Part shown: one piece after another, positions 45,862 through 55,111 of the stretch
How positions within the stretch are numbered: position 1 is the first letter of the stretch
Layout of the letters: every line of letters begins with the position of its first letter
Origin: Cellulophaga sp. RHA19
GTDB lineage: Bacteria > Bacteroidota > Bacteroidia > Flavobacteriales > Flavobacteriaceae
Length of the DNA stretch: 64,000 nucleotides
Direction of reading: 5' to 3'
Assembly: GCF_002813425.1 (NCBI RefSeq)
Contig: NZ_PHUL01000001.1
Coordinates: 806,001-870,000, forward strand
Made by a program: the position numbers and the translations under genes
Notes under the pieces: generated by a model
What the model was told of the DNA's origin: nothing
Seen by the model: the letters and a program-made list of their open reading frames with translations, nothing else
Databases searched by the model: none

Positions 45862-46450
45862 GAAGCACTGGGTTTAGCTCGTCATCATTATACATTTTCA
45901 TCTGCTTGTATACTTTCATATACTTGTTACCTGCTTCAATATCTGATATTAGTTGATCTATTGCTGTAGATAAATCTTTTTTCTGCTCTAATAAAACAGA
46001 AAGCTTAGCGCTACATTTTTGTTTATGCTCATCAGAAGCATCTGTTCTAGTTGCTTCTTCTTGCATGTGATATACTTTTAATGCAAGAATAGATAACCTG
46101 TCTATAGCCCAAGCCGGACTTTCTGTATTAATGGTTGCATTGCCTTTTACTTGTACCGATTGGTATTTGTTTAAAAAGTAACTATCAATGTATTCCACCA
46201 AATCTGTCCTATCTTGATTGCTAGCATCAATCATACGCTTTAATTTTAAAGCACTTACGGGATCTATATTTGGATCTCTAATAATGTCTTCATAATGCCA
46301 TTGTACAGTGTCTATCCAATTTTTACGGTATAATAAGTGTGCTATTTCATCCTTTGGATATGGATTTTCAAAAGATTGATACACATCATCTAAAATGTGG
46401 TATTTATCTATACTTTCGTTAAATATTTTAAAGGCAAAATCACTAAACAT
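45851..46450 (-). CDS. DUF4254-family protein
   Basis: 199 residues, soluble and helical, no signal peptide. The sequence (FNESIDKYHILDDVYQSFENPYP, LLYRKNWIDTVQWHYEDIIRDPNI, NTESPAWAIDRLSILALKVYHMQEEATRTDA) fits the DUF4254 family, which lies beside GT9 glycosyltransferases in Bacteroidota. No enzyme motif is evident; a partner role in LPS-core synthesis is inferred from the 11-base overlap with the GT9 gene. A -7-like TATATTTG (46474-46467) lies just upstream. Confidence 0.75.
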   Translation of the reverse strand: MFSDFAFKIFNESIDKYHILDDVYQSFENPYPKDEIAHLLYRKNWIDTVQWHYEDIIRDPNIDPVSALKLKRMIDASNQDRTDLVEYIDSYFLNKYQSVQVKGNATINTESPAWAIDRLSILALKVYHMQEEATRTDASDEHKQKCSAKLSVLLEQKKDLSTAIDQLISDIEAGNKYMKVYKQMKMYNDDELNPVLRGK

Positions 46451-46466
46451 ACTGTAAAATTTTAGG

Positions 46467-46474
46467 CAAATATA
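46467..46474 (-). promoter_or_regulatory. Candidate -7 element before the DUF4254 gene
   Basis: On the minus strand TATATTTG fits TAnnTTTG, 16 bases before the ATG at 46450. The spacing is short but similar to the reductase gene at 33376. No clear -33. Confidence 0.35.
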
Positions 46475-46480
46475 CCAATT

Positions 46481-47419
46481 TTACTTCAGTAAAACCTTAA
46501 ATACAAATACCGTTATCGGGACTAAAATAGCTATAAAAAGGTTTAGCTCTTTAAAACGAGGTTTACGTAAAATTTCTATATAATTGGTAAGAAACACTGC
46601 TGCAGGAAAAAAGGTAATCATTATTGGAAAATAACCCAAGTTAGTCTCAAACAAAGTTATAAAAATACCTATGGTAAAAGATATTGCTACAAGTCGCATA
46701 CTTGCTAAACGGCCAACACCTATTTTGCCAATTTTTATGCTGCTAATGACACCAACAATAATTACAACTATTAAATACACTATGGTTGCAGAACTTTTGC
46801 TCCACTCTTTAAACATATCTGCATCTAGTTTTAATGTAAAAATGTAATGCTCTACGATAAAGTTTAAATTACCCATAGCTGCTAATACCGCCGAAACTAT
46901 TAATGAAACTGCTACAAAAGCTGATAAAGGTAAAAACCAGTTTCTTATATTTTTAGGCTCATAAATATAAATGGCTATAAATACCCAAATTAAATACAGC
47001 AAAGCCCAATCATAAAACAGGCTAGCAATAATAATCCACATTGAAGCATCAAAAATTTTATATTTAATTTCCTTTAAAGATTTTAGGCTTAAAATTTTTC
47101 TAGTTGCTAAAACAATAAAAAAACTGCAAAAAATACCGTTAGTATCTGTTAATGAAGCTGGGAAAAAGACACATAATAAGGCATAAAAAAGGACCGCAAA
47201 GGAGTTTACCTGAGTAATTTTATTGCGTTTTACTATAAAATTGACAAGAAAAATAGTAAAAAACAGTACTAAAACTACACCAACATTTATACCAATTAAC
47301 TCGAGTGAAAACAAGACATTACCCCCTAAAAAACGAGCCATGCCAAAGAATACCAACAGTAAAGTAAGTACAATTATGTAATTAATAGGTTTTGTTTTGC
47401 TAAAAAAGCTTGAAATCAT
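46481..47419 (-). CDS. Multispanning membrane protein (DUF6427-like)
   Basis: 312 residues with about ten hydrophobic segments (INYIIVLTLLLVFFGMARFLGG, GVVLVLFFTIFLVNFIV, MWIIIASLFYDWALLYLIWVFIAIYIY, and others). The best match I can recall is the uncharacterised DUF6427 family of flavobacteria. No transport or enzyme motif is seen. The first codons overlap the -33 region of the divergent small gene at 47461. Function unknown. Confidence 0.6.
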   Translation of the reverse strand: MISSFFSKTKPINYIIVLTLLLVFFGMARFLGGNVLFSLELIGINVGVVLVLFFTIFLVNFIVKRNKITQVNSFAVLFYALLCVFFPASLTDTNGIFCSFFIVLATRKILSLKSLKEIKYKIFDASMWIIIASLFYDWALLYLIWVFIAIYIYEPKNIRNWFLPLSAFVAVSLIVSAVLAAMGNLNFIVEHYIFTLKLDADMFKEWSKSSATIVYLIVVIIVGVISSIKIGKIGVGRLASMRLVAISFTIGIFITLFETNLGYFPIMITFFPAAVFLTNYIEILRKPRFKELNLFIAILVPITVFVFKVLLK

Positions 47420-47439
47420 CTAGAGTTTTTATATTTTTG
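47410..47439 (+). promoter_or_regulatory. Promoter of the small membrane protein gene
   Basis: TTG (47410-47412), 19 bases, then TATTTTTG (47432-47439) is a textbook Bacteroidota -33/-7 pair. The ATG at 47461 follows 21 bases after the -7 element. Confidence 0.7.
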
Positions 47440-47460
47440 CAGGGTAAATATACATATAAG

Positions 47461-47694
47461 ATGAAAACATTTTTTAAAGCAATAGAGGATTTATTTGTTG
47501 ATGTACTTTTTGCTCCTTTAGATTTACTAAGAGCATTAGAATTAGAAAACTGGTGGGCAGCAAATACGCTTAACTGGGTTTTTATGATTATTGGAGCAAT
47601 AGCAATGGTATATTGGATGTTACAACTTAAAGAGCACTCTAATAACAATGAAGAAGATAAGAGTGTAAATGCACATTCTTACATAAAAATTTAA
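47461..47694 (+). CDS. Small single-span membrane protein (DUF6341-like)
   Basis: 77 residues from ATG 47461 (MKTFFKAIEDLFVDVLFAPLDLLRALELENWWAANTLNW), then one membrane helix (VFMIIGAIAMVYWMLQL) and an acidic-to-polar tail. It resembles a short conserved flavobacterial family (DUF6341 in my memory, unchecked). A longer frame from 47410 is rejected because its first codons lie over the promoter. It is divergent from the DUF6427-like gene and convergent with purD, with a shared terminator. Function unknown. Confidence 0.7.
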   Translation: MKTFFKAIEDLFVDVLFAPLDLLRALELENWWAANTLNWVFMIIGAIAMVYWMLQLKEHSNNNEEDKSVNAHSYIKI

Positions 47695-47740
47695 ATATTT
47701 ATTTGGCTGTACCGGCTAAAACCTATTTACTTATATAAGA

Positions 47741-47786
47741 AAACCCAACTAGCTACTATTGTAGTTACTAGTTGGGTTTTTATTTT
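47741..47786. terminator. Bidirectional terminator, small membrane gene and purD
   Basis: 12-bp stem AAACCCAACTAG/CTAGTTGGGTTT with an inner CTAC/GTAG stem, flanked by T-rich sequence on the plus strand and A-rich on the left. It lies between the convergent stops at 47694 and 47805. Confidence 0.8.
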
Positions 47787-47804
47787 TTAGTTAGCTAACT
47801 TCTT

Positions 47805-49076
47805 TTACAAGTCGAAACCTAAGTCTTTTCTGTAGTTTATTTTATCAAAATGAAGCTTTTCTACGTTTTTGTATGATTGTGCTAAAGCATCTTTAAAATT
47901 AGTACCAAATGATGTTACTGCCATTACACGACCACCGTTAGTAACCACTTTATCACCATCTAATTTAGTACCTGCATGAAAAACAATAGAACCTTCTACT
48001 GTATCTAAACCTGTAATTTCTTTTCCTTTTTCATATGCTTCAGGATAACCACCAGAAACTGTCATAACTGTAGTTGCCGTACGCTCATCAATTTTAATAT
48101 CTATAGCATCTAATGTTTGGTTACCTACAGCTTCAAAAACCTCAACTAAATCGTTTTGTAAACGTGGTAATACAACTTCTGTTTCCGGATCACCTAAACG
48201 TACATTATACTCAATTACCTTAGGCTCTTCTCCTACTTTTATCAGTCCTATAAAAATAAAACCTTTGTATGGTAAGTTATCCTTTACAAGGCCATCTATC
48301 GTTGGTTTTACAACTTGTGAGTGTATTTTACTCATAAACTCATCACTAGCAAAAGGAACAGGTGAAATAGCTCCCATACCGCCTGTATTTAAGCCTGTAT
48401 CTCCTTCACCAATACGTTTGTAATCTTTAGCTGTTGGCAATACTTTAAAGTTTTTACCATCTGTAAGTACAAAAACACTAAGCTCTATACCATCTAAAAA
48501 CTCTTCAATAACAACAGTTGTACTAGCGTCTCCAAATTTAGAATCTACCAACATAGAAGCAAGTTCATTTTTAGCTTCATCTAAATCTTGTAAAATTAAA
48601 ACACCTTTACCTGCCGCTAAACCATCTGCCTTTAGTACATATGGAGCCTTAAGGGTTTCTAAAAACGCTTGTCCGTCTGCCAATGTATCTGCTGTAAAAC
48701 TTTTATATGCCGCAGTAGGAATGTTATGACGCATCATAAATTCTTTAGCAAAATCTTTACTACCCTCTAAAGTTGCAGCTGCCTTTTGTGGTCCTATAAC
48801 AGGAATATTTTTTAGGTCGATGTCGTTTAAAAAGAAATCATGTACACCATTAACCAAAGGGTCTTCTGGACCAACTACAACCATATTTATTTGCTCTGCA
48901 AGAACTACTTCTTTTATAGCTTTAAAATCGTTTACACCAATTGGTATATTTTTTGCAATTGAAGCAGTACCGGCATTACCAGGTGCCACAAAAAGTTTAT
49001 TTAGCTTTTTACTTTGATTAAGTTTCCAAGCAATAGTGTGTTCTCTACCGCCAGAACCAAGGATAAGAATGTTCAT
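47805..49076 (-). CDS. purD: Phosphoribosylamine-glycine ligase (GAR synthetase)
   Basis: 423 residues of the ATP-grasp family, catalysing ligation of glycine to phosphoribosylamine in de novo purine synthesis. The N-terminus is MNILILGSGGREHTIAWKL. The phosphate loop is VLKADGLAAGKGVLI, the metal region is VIEYNVRLGDPETEVVLPRL, and VVVGPEDPLVNG is typical of PurD. The length is normal. It is a single gene with its own -7 element (TATTTTTG on the minus strand at 49100-49093), separated from the polysaccharide cluster by a repeat-bearing gap. Confidence 0.97.
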   Translation of the reverse strand: MNILILGSGGREHTIAWKLNQSKKLNKLFVAPGNAGTASIAKNIPIGVNDFKAIKEVVLAEQINMVVVGPEDPLVNGVHDFFLNDIDLKNIPVIGPQKAAATLEGSKDFAKEFMMRHNIPTAAYKSFTADTLADGQAFLETLKAPYVLKADGLAAGKGVLILQDLDEAKNELASMLVDSKFGDASTTVVIEEFLDGIELSVFVLTDGKNFKVLPTAKDYKRIGEGDTGLNTGGMGAISPVPFASDEFMSKIHSQVVKPTIDGLVKDNLPYKGFIFIGLIKVGEEPKVIEYNVRLGDPETEVVLPRLQNDLVEVFEAVGNQTLDAIDIKIDERTATTVMTVSGGYPEAYEKGKEITGLDTVEGSIVFHAGTKLDGDKVVTNGGRVMAVTSFGTNFKDALAQSYKNVEKLHFDKINYRKDLGFDL

Positions 49077-49092
49077 ATTGTAAAAGTTTGCC

Positions 49093-49100
49093 CAAAAATA
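49093..49100 (-). promoter_or_regulatory. Candidate -7 element for purD
   Basis: On the minus strand TATTTTTG (49100-49093) matches TAnnTTTG, 16 bases before the ATG. No clear -33. Confidence 0.45.
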
Positions 49101-49119
49101 CAGTATGACGATTTAATAT

Positions 49120-49260
49120 CCTTTAAAAAAAAGAAAAAAGAAGTGAGAGTATAGATCGCTGCGCTGTTAGAAACAAGTTCCAAGACAAAATTCTTTCCTC
49201 TATTCTCTAGGTTCTTTTCTCTTGACTCTTTATTTAGAAAAATCTCTATGTTCTTTATCT
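49120..49260 (-). repeat. Degenerate purine-rich direct repeats at the cluster end
   Basis: On the minus strand about four imperfect copies of a 13-17 base unit follow one another: GATAAAGAACATAGAGA, AATAAAGAGTCAAGAGA, AAAAGAACCTAGAGA, ATAGAGGAAAGAA. After them come TTGTCTTGGAACTTG, AACAGCGCAGCGATC and a T-rich run. The first unit is within the last codons of the SDR gene. It looks like an interspersed intergenic repeat of the kind seen in flavobacteria rather than a gene; the T-run may terminate transcription. Confidence 0.45.
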
Positions 49261-50204
49261 TGTAATTCTTCTGGAGATAACGACTTAAAGTAGTCGAAAA
49301 CAATTTTTAGTCCTTCTTCTCTAGAAACTTTAGGCTCCCAACCCAACAATTCCTTTGCTTTAGTAATATCTGGTTGTCTTTGCATTGGGTCATCTGTTGG
49401 TAAAGGCTTGTAAATTACCTTTTGCTCTGTACCAGTAAGTTTAATAATTTCTTCTGCAAATTCGCCTATAGTGGTTTCATGCGGATTACCAATATTAACT
49501 GGGTAACTATAATTACTCATTAGAAGCCTGTAAATGCCCTCTACTTGATCATCTATGTAACAGAAAGACCTTGTTTGCTTTCCGTCACCAAAGACCGTTA
49601 AATCTTCTCCTCGTAAAGCCTGACCCATAAACGCGGGTACAACACGACCATCGTTTAGTCGCATTCTTGGTCCGTAGGTATTAAAAATCCTAACAATACG
49701 CGTATCTAGTCCGTGAAAACGGTGGTACGCCATAGTAATAGACTCCATAAAACGTTTAGCCTCATCGTATACACCACGTGGTCCAACCGGACTTACATTA
49801 CCGTAATATTCTTCGTTTTGCGGATGCACTAATGGATCTCCGTACACCTCTGAGGTAGAAGCAACCAAAATTATAGCGTTTTTTTCTTTTGCTACTCCAA
49901 GCAAATTATGAGTTCCTAACGCGCCAACCTTTAATGTCTCAATAGGAATTTTTAAATAATCTATAGGGCTTGCTGGTGATGCAAAATGTAATATATAATC
50001 TAGTTTACCTGGAATATGAATAAACTTAGACACATCATGATGTTGAAACTCAAAATTCTCTAAAGGAAAAAGGTGCTCAATATTTTTTAAATCTCCCGTA
50101 ATTAAATTATCCATTGCAATTACGTAGAAACCTTCTTTAATAAACCTGTCGCATAAATGAGATCCTAAAAATCCTGCCGCTCCAGTAATAAGTACTTTTT
50201 TCAT
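49230..50204 (-). CDS. UDP-glucuronate decarboxylase-like SDR (UXS type)
   Basis: 324 residues. The Rossmann motif is [14 protein letters not shown], the catalytic YxxxK is YDEAK with [22 protein letters not shown], and the STSEVYGDP segment supplies Ser/Thr. The sequence, especially [21 protein letters not shown] and [23 protein letters not shown], is very like UDP-xylose synthase, which turns UDP-glucuronate to UDP-xylose in the cytoplasm. It is the last gene of the polysaccharide cluster, after the initiating sugar transferase, and its product may feed the glycan. Other C4 SDR epimerases are possible alternatives. Confidence 0.88.
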   Translation of the reverse strand: MKKVLITGAAGFLGSHLCDRFIKEGFYVIAMDNLITGDLKNIEHLFPLENFEFQHHDVSKFIHIPGKLDYILHFASPASPIDYLKIPIETLKVGALGTHNLLGVAKEKNAIILVASTSEVYGDPLVHPQNEEYYGNVSPVGPRGVYDEAKRFMESITMAYHRFHGLDTRIVRIFNTYGPRMRLNDGRVVPAFMGQALRGEDLTVFGDGKQTRSFCYIDDQVEGIYRLLMSNYSYPVNIGNPHETTIGEFAEEIIKLTGTEQKVIYKPLPTDDPMQRQPDITKAKELLGWEPKVSREEGLKIVFDYFKSLSPEELQDKEHRDFSK

Positions 50205-50212
50205 TCTATATT

Positions 50213-51565
50213 TTAATATGCTTTTTCTTCTCCAGAAACAGCGTTAAGTACGGTTTGTACTATAATTTTCAAATCTAAAAATAAAGACCAGTTTTCAATA
50301 TAAAAAATATCAAACTTTGTTCTATTTAAAATGTCTTCGTCTTTTTCTATTTCTCCTCTATAGCCTCTTACCTGTGCTAAACCAGTAATACCAGGTTTAA
50401 CAAAATGTCTTACCATATATTTATTTACTTTATTAGCATACTCACTAGTATGCTTAACCATATGTGGTCTTGGACCAACAACAGACATAGAACCAAATAA
50501 TACATTGTAAAACTGCGGCAACTCATCTATACTGGTTTTACGTATAAACTTTCCTACTTTGGTAATACGCATATCGTTTTTAGTTGCCATATAATTATCT
50601 GCATCCTTGTTAGGAGCCATAGATCTAAATTTATAACAATAAAACTCTTCATTATCTATACCGTTTCTTTTTTGTCTAAAGAAGACAGGTCCTTTAGACT
50701 CTAAAGTTATTATAATAGCCATTAAAGGTATAAGCCATGATAATAGAAAAACAATAACCACTAACGAAAAAACAACATCAAACAAACGTTTAACAAATGC
50801 GTTTATACCTTCATGTAACGGAATTTCACGTAAAGAAAGCACAGGTATATAATCATAATATTCAAACTTTAGCTTCTTTGAAAAAATGTTTTTATTGTCA
50901 GGTATAAATTTTAGTGTCTTTAAATTGTTATCTGCAAAATTGATAAGACTAATAATTTGCTTGTTTGAAAGTTCTGTAACAGAACAATATATTTCATCAA
51001 TATTATTCTTTGATATGTAATCAAAACTATTTTCCAATTTAAAATTATCATCCTTTGTTGAAAACTGCTTTAGAAACTGATATCCATACTCTACTCGCTC
51101 TTGAAAAACATTTACAAGTTGATCTGCTTTTTTATTTTTACCAATAACAACAACATTTCTTAGGTTACCTTTAATTCGCTTTCTATAGCTCATTAAAAGG
51201 TAATAATTTAAAAACTTGACAATAGATATTACCAGACCTACATACAAAAAGTACTTACCTAACTCTAGCCTACTTATATTGGGCTGTTTAAAAAAGCCAA
51301 TAAAAGCATAGAGTATTAAAAAGAAAAACACAAACTGTGTAAAAAGTAATATTAGTATTCTAGTTGCCTTACTATACCTATAAACTTCATAAAAATTACT
51401 TTTTAGTGATAGTATAACCCAAGCACAAGATAGGTAACAATGAAACACTAATGCATTCTCAAAATTAATAGGCATATAATAGGCAAATAGATTTATTATA
51501 AGTAAATCTAGCCCATATGATAATGGCACTAATAAGGAAGAAAATCTGTGTTGGTTAGATAGCAT
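50213..51565 (-). CDS. Polyprenyl-phosphate sugar-1-phosphate transferase (WcaJ-like)
   Basis: 450 residues with four N-terminal membrane helices, a soluble CoA-binding-like region ([18 protein letters not shown]), then a fifth helix ([19 protein letters not shown]). The C-terminal bacterial sugar transferase domain shows [38 protein letters not shown] and [16 protein letters not shown]. It transfers a sugar-1-phosphate to undecaprenyl phosphate and so starts glycan repeat assembly at the inner membrane. The sugar (glucose, galactose or other) cannot be read from the sequence. It lies downstream of the glycosyltransferases with a 30-base gap. Confidence 0.93.
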   Translation of the reverse strand: MLSNQHRFSSLLVPLSYGLDLLIINLFAYYMPINFENALVFHCYLSCAWVILSLKSNFYEVYRYSKATRILILLFTQFVFFFLILYAFIGFFKQPNISRLELGKYFLYVGLVISIVKFLNYYLLMSYRKRIKGNLRNVVVIGKNKKADQLVNVFQERVEYGYQFLKQFSTKDDNFKLENSFDYISKNNIDEIYCSVTELSNKQIISLINFADNNLKTLKFIPDNKNIFSKKLKFEYYDYIPVLSLREIPLHEGINAFVKRLFDVVFSLVVIVFLLSWLIPLMAIIITLESKGPVFFRQKRNGIDNEEFYCYKFRSMAPNKDADNYMATKNDMRITKVGKFIRKTSIDELPQFYNVLFGSMSVVGPRPHMVKHTSEYANKVNKYMVRHFVKPGITGLAQVRGYRGEIEKDEDILNRTKFDIFYIENWSLFLDLKIIVQTVLNAVSGEEKAY

Positions 51566-51595
51566 TTAGTGTGTTGATGTAAAAAGTCAAAGGCA

Positions 51596-52684
51596 TTAAT
51601 TTTCAGAAATTTTGTCTAAAAATTCTCTGTATACATTATTAATAATATCCCAATTATATTTTTCATTGATCTTTTTCTCATTATTAATGATTTTTTTCTT
51701 ATTGTCCTTTTTAAAATATTCCAATGACTCTTTAACATCTATTGCGGACTCAAAATAATATGCATCGTTTCCTAATATACTTTCATTAAAAATATTTCTA
51801 TTTGCAACTATCAATGTATTAGAGGCCATTGCTTCTAACAGTGAAGGATTAGTTCCGCCTACAGAGTGCCCATGAAAGTATAAATTAGAAAAATACCTAA
51901 GGTTATTTAGCATATTAAAATCATAAATACCTCCTAAAAATCTAATGCCAACTTCTTCTTTATATTTATCTTTTAAATATTCGCCAAATTTTGTTTCGTG
52001 CTTTCCAACTACTAAAAAAGGCATATTTTTAGATGACAAAACGTAACCATCTAATATTGTCTCAATATTATTTTCTGGCTCTAATCTTGCTATTAGCATA
52101 TTGTAATTATAGCTAGTCACATTATATTTTAATATTTTATGTTCTTTTGGGTTATCAAAAACAAAAGCTCCGTATGCTATAAATTTAGACTCAATTTTAT
52201 ATTTTTCCTTTAAGTATTCTTGTATTCCTATGGAATCTGCAATATGAAAGTCGCTATATTTTACAGCCCATTTTTCTGCTTTTAAGAGAAATTTTTGTAC
52301 TGTAGGAGAGTATTTACTACGTTTCCATTCTAATCCATCCATGTTGGTTACTATAATAACTTTTTTTGGAAAAAGCCAAGACCAAATAGAACTGGACGTA
52401 TAACCTAATTGCAAAATAATATCAAAATTTCTTTTTCTAATATCCCGAATACAATTTAAATCATATAGAAACTGTCCTGCAGTACCTAACTTATATTCTG
52501 GATCAAAACAATGCACAATTTTAACGCCTTTAAAATCACTTTGCTTATAGGGATGATTATGAGAATTATAAACGTAGATATCATACCCATTACTTGCCAT
52601 ATAAACAGAAAAAAACTCCGCAAATTGCTCAAAACCTCCGTGATAATTTGGTACTCCTCTAGTTCCTAGTATTGCTATTTTCAT
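51596..52684 (-). CDS. GT4-type glycosyltransferase with DUF1972 N-terminus
   Basis: 362 residues. The N-terminal MKIAILGTRGVPNYHGGFEQFAEFFSVYMASNGYDIYVYNSHNH is the DUF1972 signature found in rhamnosyl- and other capsular transferases. The C-terminal GT4 part has YNMLIARLEPENNIETILDGY and HSVGGTNPSLLEAMASNTLI, in which Glu of the ExxxxxE-like motif binds the donor. It adds one sugar to the undecaprenyl-linked chain. Its 5' end overlaps the 3' end of the O-antigen ligase-like gene by 26 bases. Confidence 0.85.
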   Translation of the reverse strand: MKIAILGTRGVPNYHGGFEQFAEFFSVYMASNGYDIYVYNSHNHPYKQSDFKGVKIVHCFDPEYKLGTAGQFLYDLNCIRDIRKRNFDIILQLGYTSSSIWSWLFPKKVIIVTNMDGLEWKRSKYSPTVQKFLLKAEKWAVKYSDFHIADSIGIQEYLKEKYKIESKFIAYGAFVFDNPKEHKILKYNVTSYNYNMLIARLEPENNIETILDGYVLSSKNMPFLVVGKHETKFGEYLKDKYKEEVGIRFLGGIYDFNMLNNLRYFSNLYFHGHSVGGTNPSLLEAMASNTLIVANRNIFNESILGNDAYYFESAIDVKESLEYFKKDNKKKIINNEKKINEKYNWDIINNVYREFLDKISEN

Positions 52685-54401
52685 TAAGTTTGTTTGTATT
52701 CATTAGTAATAAAATTACCGTAGTAAAAAAATATATTCCATTTACCCTTCCAAATATAGATTCAGAACACATTACTGCTAACATAAATAATGAGAACTGC
52801 ATTAATAATTTATCCTTTCGTTTTATTCCAATAACCAAGCTGTAAACCGGAATCAAAATTAACAATAATAATCCTATAATACCTGTTCGCCAAAAAGTAT
52901 CGACATATTGGTTATGCGGATTAAAGCCTATATGGTTTTTTAGCCCTAAATCAATCAAGTGTTTATTTAGATGCTTATTGGTTTCTTTTGTAACTCCTTT
53001 TCCAAAAACATAATCTAAACCATTCATAGTGGAAAGAGTTTCTCGCCATAATATTAAACGTAAAGTTAAACCATTAATTCTTGAATCATTAGGGTTTTTA
53101 ATATGACTTTCATTTAGGACACTAAGATCATCTTGATTTATTATTTCGGAAAATCGATGCTTTAGTGGTGAAAATATAATGACAATTAACGCTAAGGGTA
53201 TAATTAAAAGTACTGTTTTTTTATTCTTAAGTAAGTTCATAAAAACAACTATTAAAGAAAATAAAAATACCATTTTAGAGCCACAAAAAATTAGAAACAC
53301 AAATAAAATAAACTCTAAAATATACTTGTATTTACCACTATAATGTAAATCGATGTAACATATTGAAAAAAAAATGAGATATGAAAAATATACTGGATGC
53401 AAATATTTTGCAAAAAAATCAAAAGATAAAAACACAAAATTCTGATGGATAAATACATCAAAAATCGATGTTAATAAAAACCCAAATCCAAGCACAAATG
53501 CTGATATAGGAAATAAGGACAAATATTTTCTGTTCGCTATGGAAGGTAGAACAACACTTAAAACAAGAAAAGGTAGAAAACGCTCAAGGATAGATAATTC
53601 ATTAAATCCTTCTTCAGAAATAAAAAAATTATTAAAAGCGTAAACCATAAAAAAGCCTAAAATTATAAGGTTGCCTTTTTGTGATGTTATATCTTCCCAT
53701 GATAGTCTTTTTATATTTAACAAAGCCATTAATATTAATGCTACATTATACGCAGGTGCAGGTAAAAAAATACTTAAAACAAATAGGTAAATTGCTACTA
53801 TAGGTACAGGAAGTGATTTAATTTGAATTGGATTGAAAGTTTTTATTGTTATACCAAGAAGAATTAAAACAATGACTAAAGGTAAAATTAGTTGAAGAAT
53901 GTTATTAAAGTCAGAAGAGTATACATAAACATTTGGCAACTCGATATACCCATTCTTTATAAGCACTTCAAGTTCTATTTCGTTTGATTGAACACTACAA
54001 TTAATTCCCTCTCGTTTTTTGAATTTTAGTAGAGGAATGTTGACAACTTTAGTTTCTGTTTTAAGGTTAATCTCTTTAATGGAGACCGTTCTGTTGGGGT
54101 GGGGAAAGTAAAGTCTTATTCTACGTAGTTTTTTAGTCCCATCAAGCCGGCATTGATAAGTTAAGTTTCCAGTGTCTTTAAATTTATAAACTGTTTTGAA
54201 GTTAATTTCAGACTCATTGTCACTGGAAATATAGACAATTGGGATATCTTCTTTACCGACTTCATTGGTAAAAATGAGATTAACTGAAGTAATAGGGTTT
54301 TGTAATACCTCATATTTAACAAATACATATAGGCACAGTGATATAATTACAAGTATTAGAGAAAATATAAAATAATGAACTGTTTTAAGTTTTCTAAACA
54401 T
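52659..54401 (-). CDS. O-antigen ligase/polymerase-like membrane protein with extra N-terminal domain
   Basis: 580 residues. One N-terminal helix (FIFSLILVIISLCLYVFVKYEV) precedes an about 130-residue extracytoplasmic beta-rich domain (residues about 35-165). About 12 membrane helices follow, with the Wzy_C/WaaL-type loop GLTLRLILWRETLSTMNGLDYVFGKGVTKE and HNQYVDTFWRTGIIGLLLL, containing the conserved HNxY(VD) region. It could be the ligase that joins glycan to lipid or protein, with the gene at 56200 as polymerase. Which of the two does which is not known. The soluble domain is unusual and may contact the acceptor. Confidence 0.75.
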   Translation of the reverse strand: MFRKLKTVHYFIFSLILVIISLCLYVFVKYEVLQNPITSVNLIFTNEVGKEDIPIVYISSDNESEINFKTVYKFKDTGNLTYQCRLDGTKKLRRIRLYFPHPNRTVSIKEINLKTETKVVNIPLLKFKKREGINCSVQSNEIELEVLIKNGYIELPNVYVYSSDFNNILQLILPLVIVLILLGITIKTFNPIQIKSLPVPIVAIYLFVLSIFLPAPAYNVALILMALLNIKRLSWEDITSQKGNLIILGFFMVYAFNNFFISEEGFNELSILERFLPFLVLSVVLPSIANRKYLSLFPISAFVLGFGFLLTSIFDVFIHQNFVFLSFDFFAKYLHPVYFSYLIFFSICYIDLHYSGKYKYILEFILFVFLIFCGSKMVFLFSLIVVFMNLLKNKKTVLLIIPLALIVIIFSPLKHRFSEIINQDDLSVLNESHIKNPNDSRINGLTLRLILWRETLSTMNGLDYVFGKGVTKETNKHLNKHLIDLGLKNHIGFNPHNQYVDTFWRTGIIGLLLLILIPVYSLVIGIKRKDKLLMQFSLFMLAVMCSESIFGRVNGIYFFTTVILLLMNTNKLNENSNTRN

Positions 54402-54424
54402 TATCTGAGACGTACTGCTTTAAG

Positions 54425-55111
54425 TTATATTTTCTTAATTAATTTGGCAGGAATACCGCCAATAAGTGAATTTCCTTCAAAACTCTGATTCACAACACTT
54501 CCTGCAGCAACTACTGTCCTCTTTTTTAGAACCACTCCATCTAATATGGTTGCTCCAGAACCAATCCAGCAGTCGTTCTCTATTCTCACACCCAAACGGG
54601 TTACTCCCTGATTTTTTATAATAGTTGCCCCATCTGAAAAATTATGGTTTTCGGAAAATATTTTTACTTGAGGTCCAATGATAACATTATCCCCAATCTC
54701 AATTCCTCCTTGACCTCCAAGATAACAATAAGAATTTATCCCAGTATCATTACCAATAGTAATGCCAACCCCTTTATGAGAAATCACTCCAGTACAGATC
54801 AAGGTACAGTTTCTTGAAATTGTCACATTATCTCCAAAGCGAATGCCTTTTTCTGAAAGTGCATTTATAAACACATTATTGTCTAAAATAAGGTTTTTAC
54901 CAGAAGTAAATAAAGATCTATGCTTGACTGTTACGCTTTGACCTTTAAAGCAAAGTCCTTTGGTTTTTAATAAAAAGAATTTGGCAATGAATCCTCTAAG
55001 TACTTGAAATCCTCTTTCGTATAATATCACAAACCATTCTCTAGAAGAATATCTACTCCGAATATTGTAAGAACTATCGCCTTTTAGTTTAGAAATAATT
55101 TTAGTTATCAT
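54425..55111 (-). CDS. Hexapeptide-repeat acetyltransferase (LbH, WcaF/CapG-like)
   Basis: 228 residues. Residues about 60-215 form a left-handed beta-helix of hexapeptide repeats (NNVFINALSEKGIRFGDNVTISRNCTLICTG, IGNDTGINSYCYLGGQGGIEIGDNVIIGPQVKI) with the catalytic His in FSENHNFSDG and CoA region RIENDCWIGSGATILDGVVLKKRTVVAAGSVV. It would O- or N-acetylate a sugar of the glycan. The start overlaps the GT4 gene by 11 bases. Substrate unknown. Confidence 0.85.
   Translation of the reverse strand: MITKIISKLKGDSSYNIRSRYSSREWFVILYERGFQVLRGFIAKFFLLKTKGLCFKGQSVTVKHRSLFTSGKNLILDNNVFINALSEKGIRFGDNVTISRNCTLICTGVISHKGVGITIGNDTGINSYCYLGGQGGIEIGDNVIIGPQVKIFSENHNFSDGATIIKNQGVTRLGVRIENDCWIGSGATILDGVVLKKRTVVAAGSVVNQSFEGNSLIGGIPAKLIKKI

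Noticed and set aside
49073..49303. 76-codon minus-strand frame between purD and the SDR gene
   Set aside because: It overlaps the end of the SDR gene in another frame and consists mostly of the degenerate repeat; the protein is low complexity.
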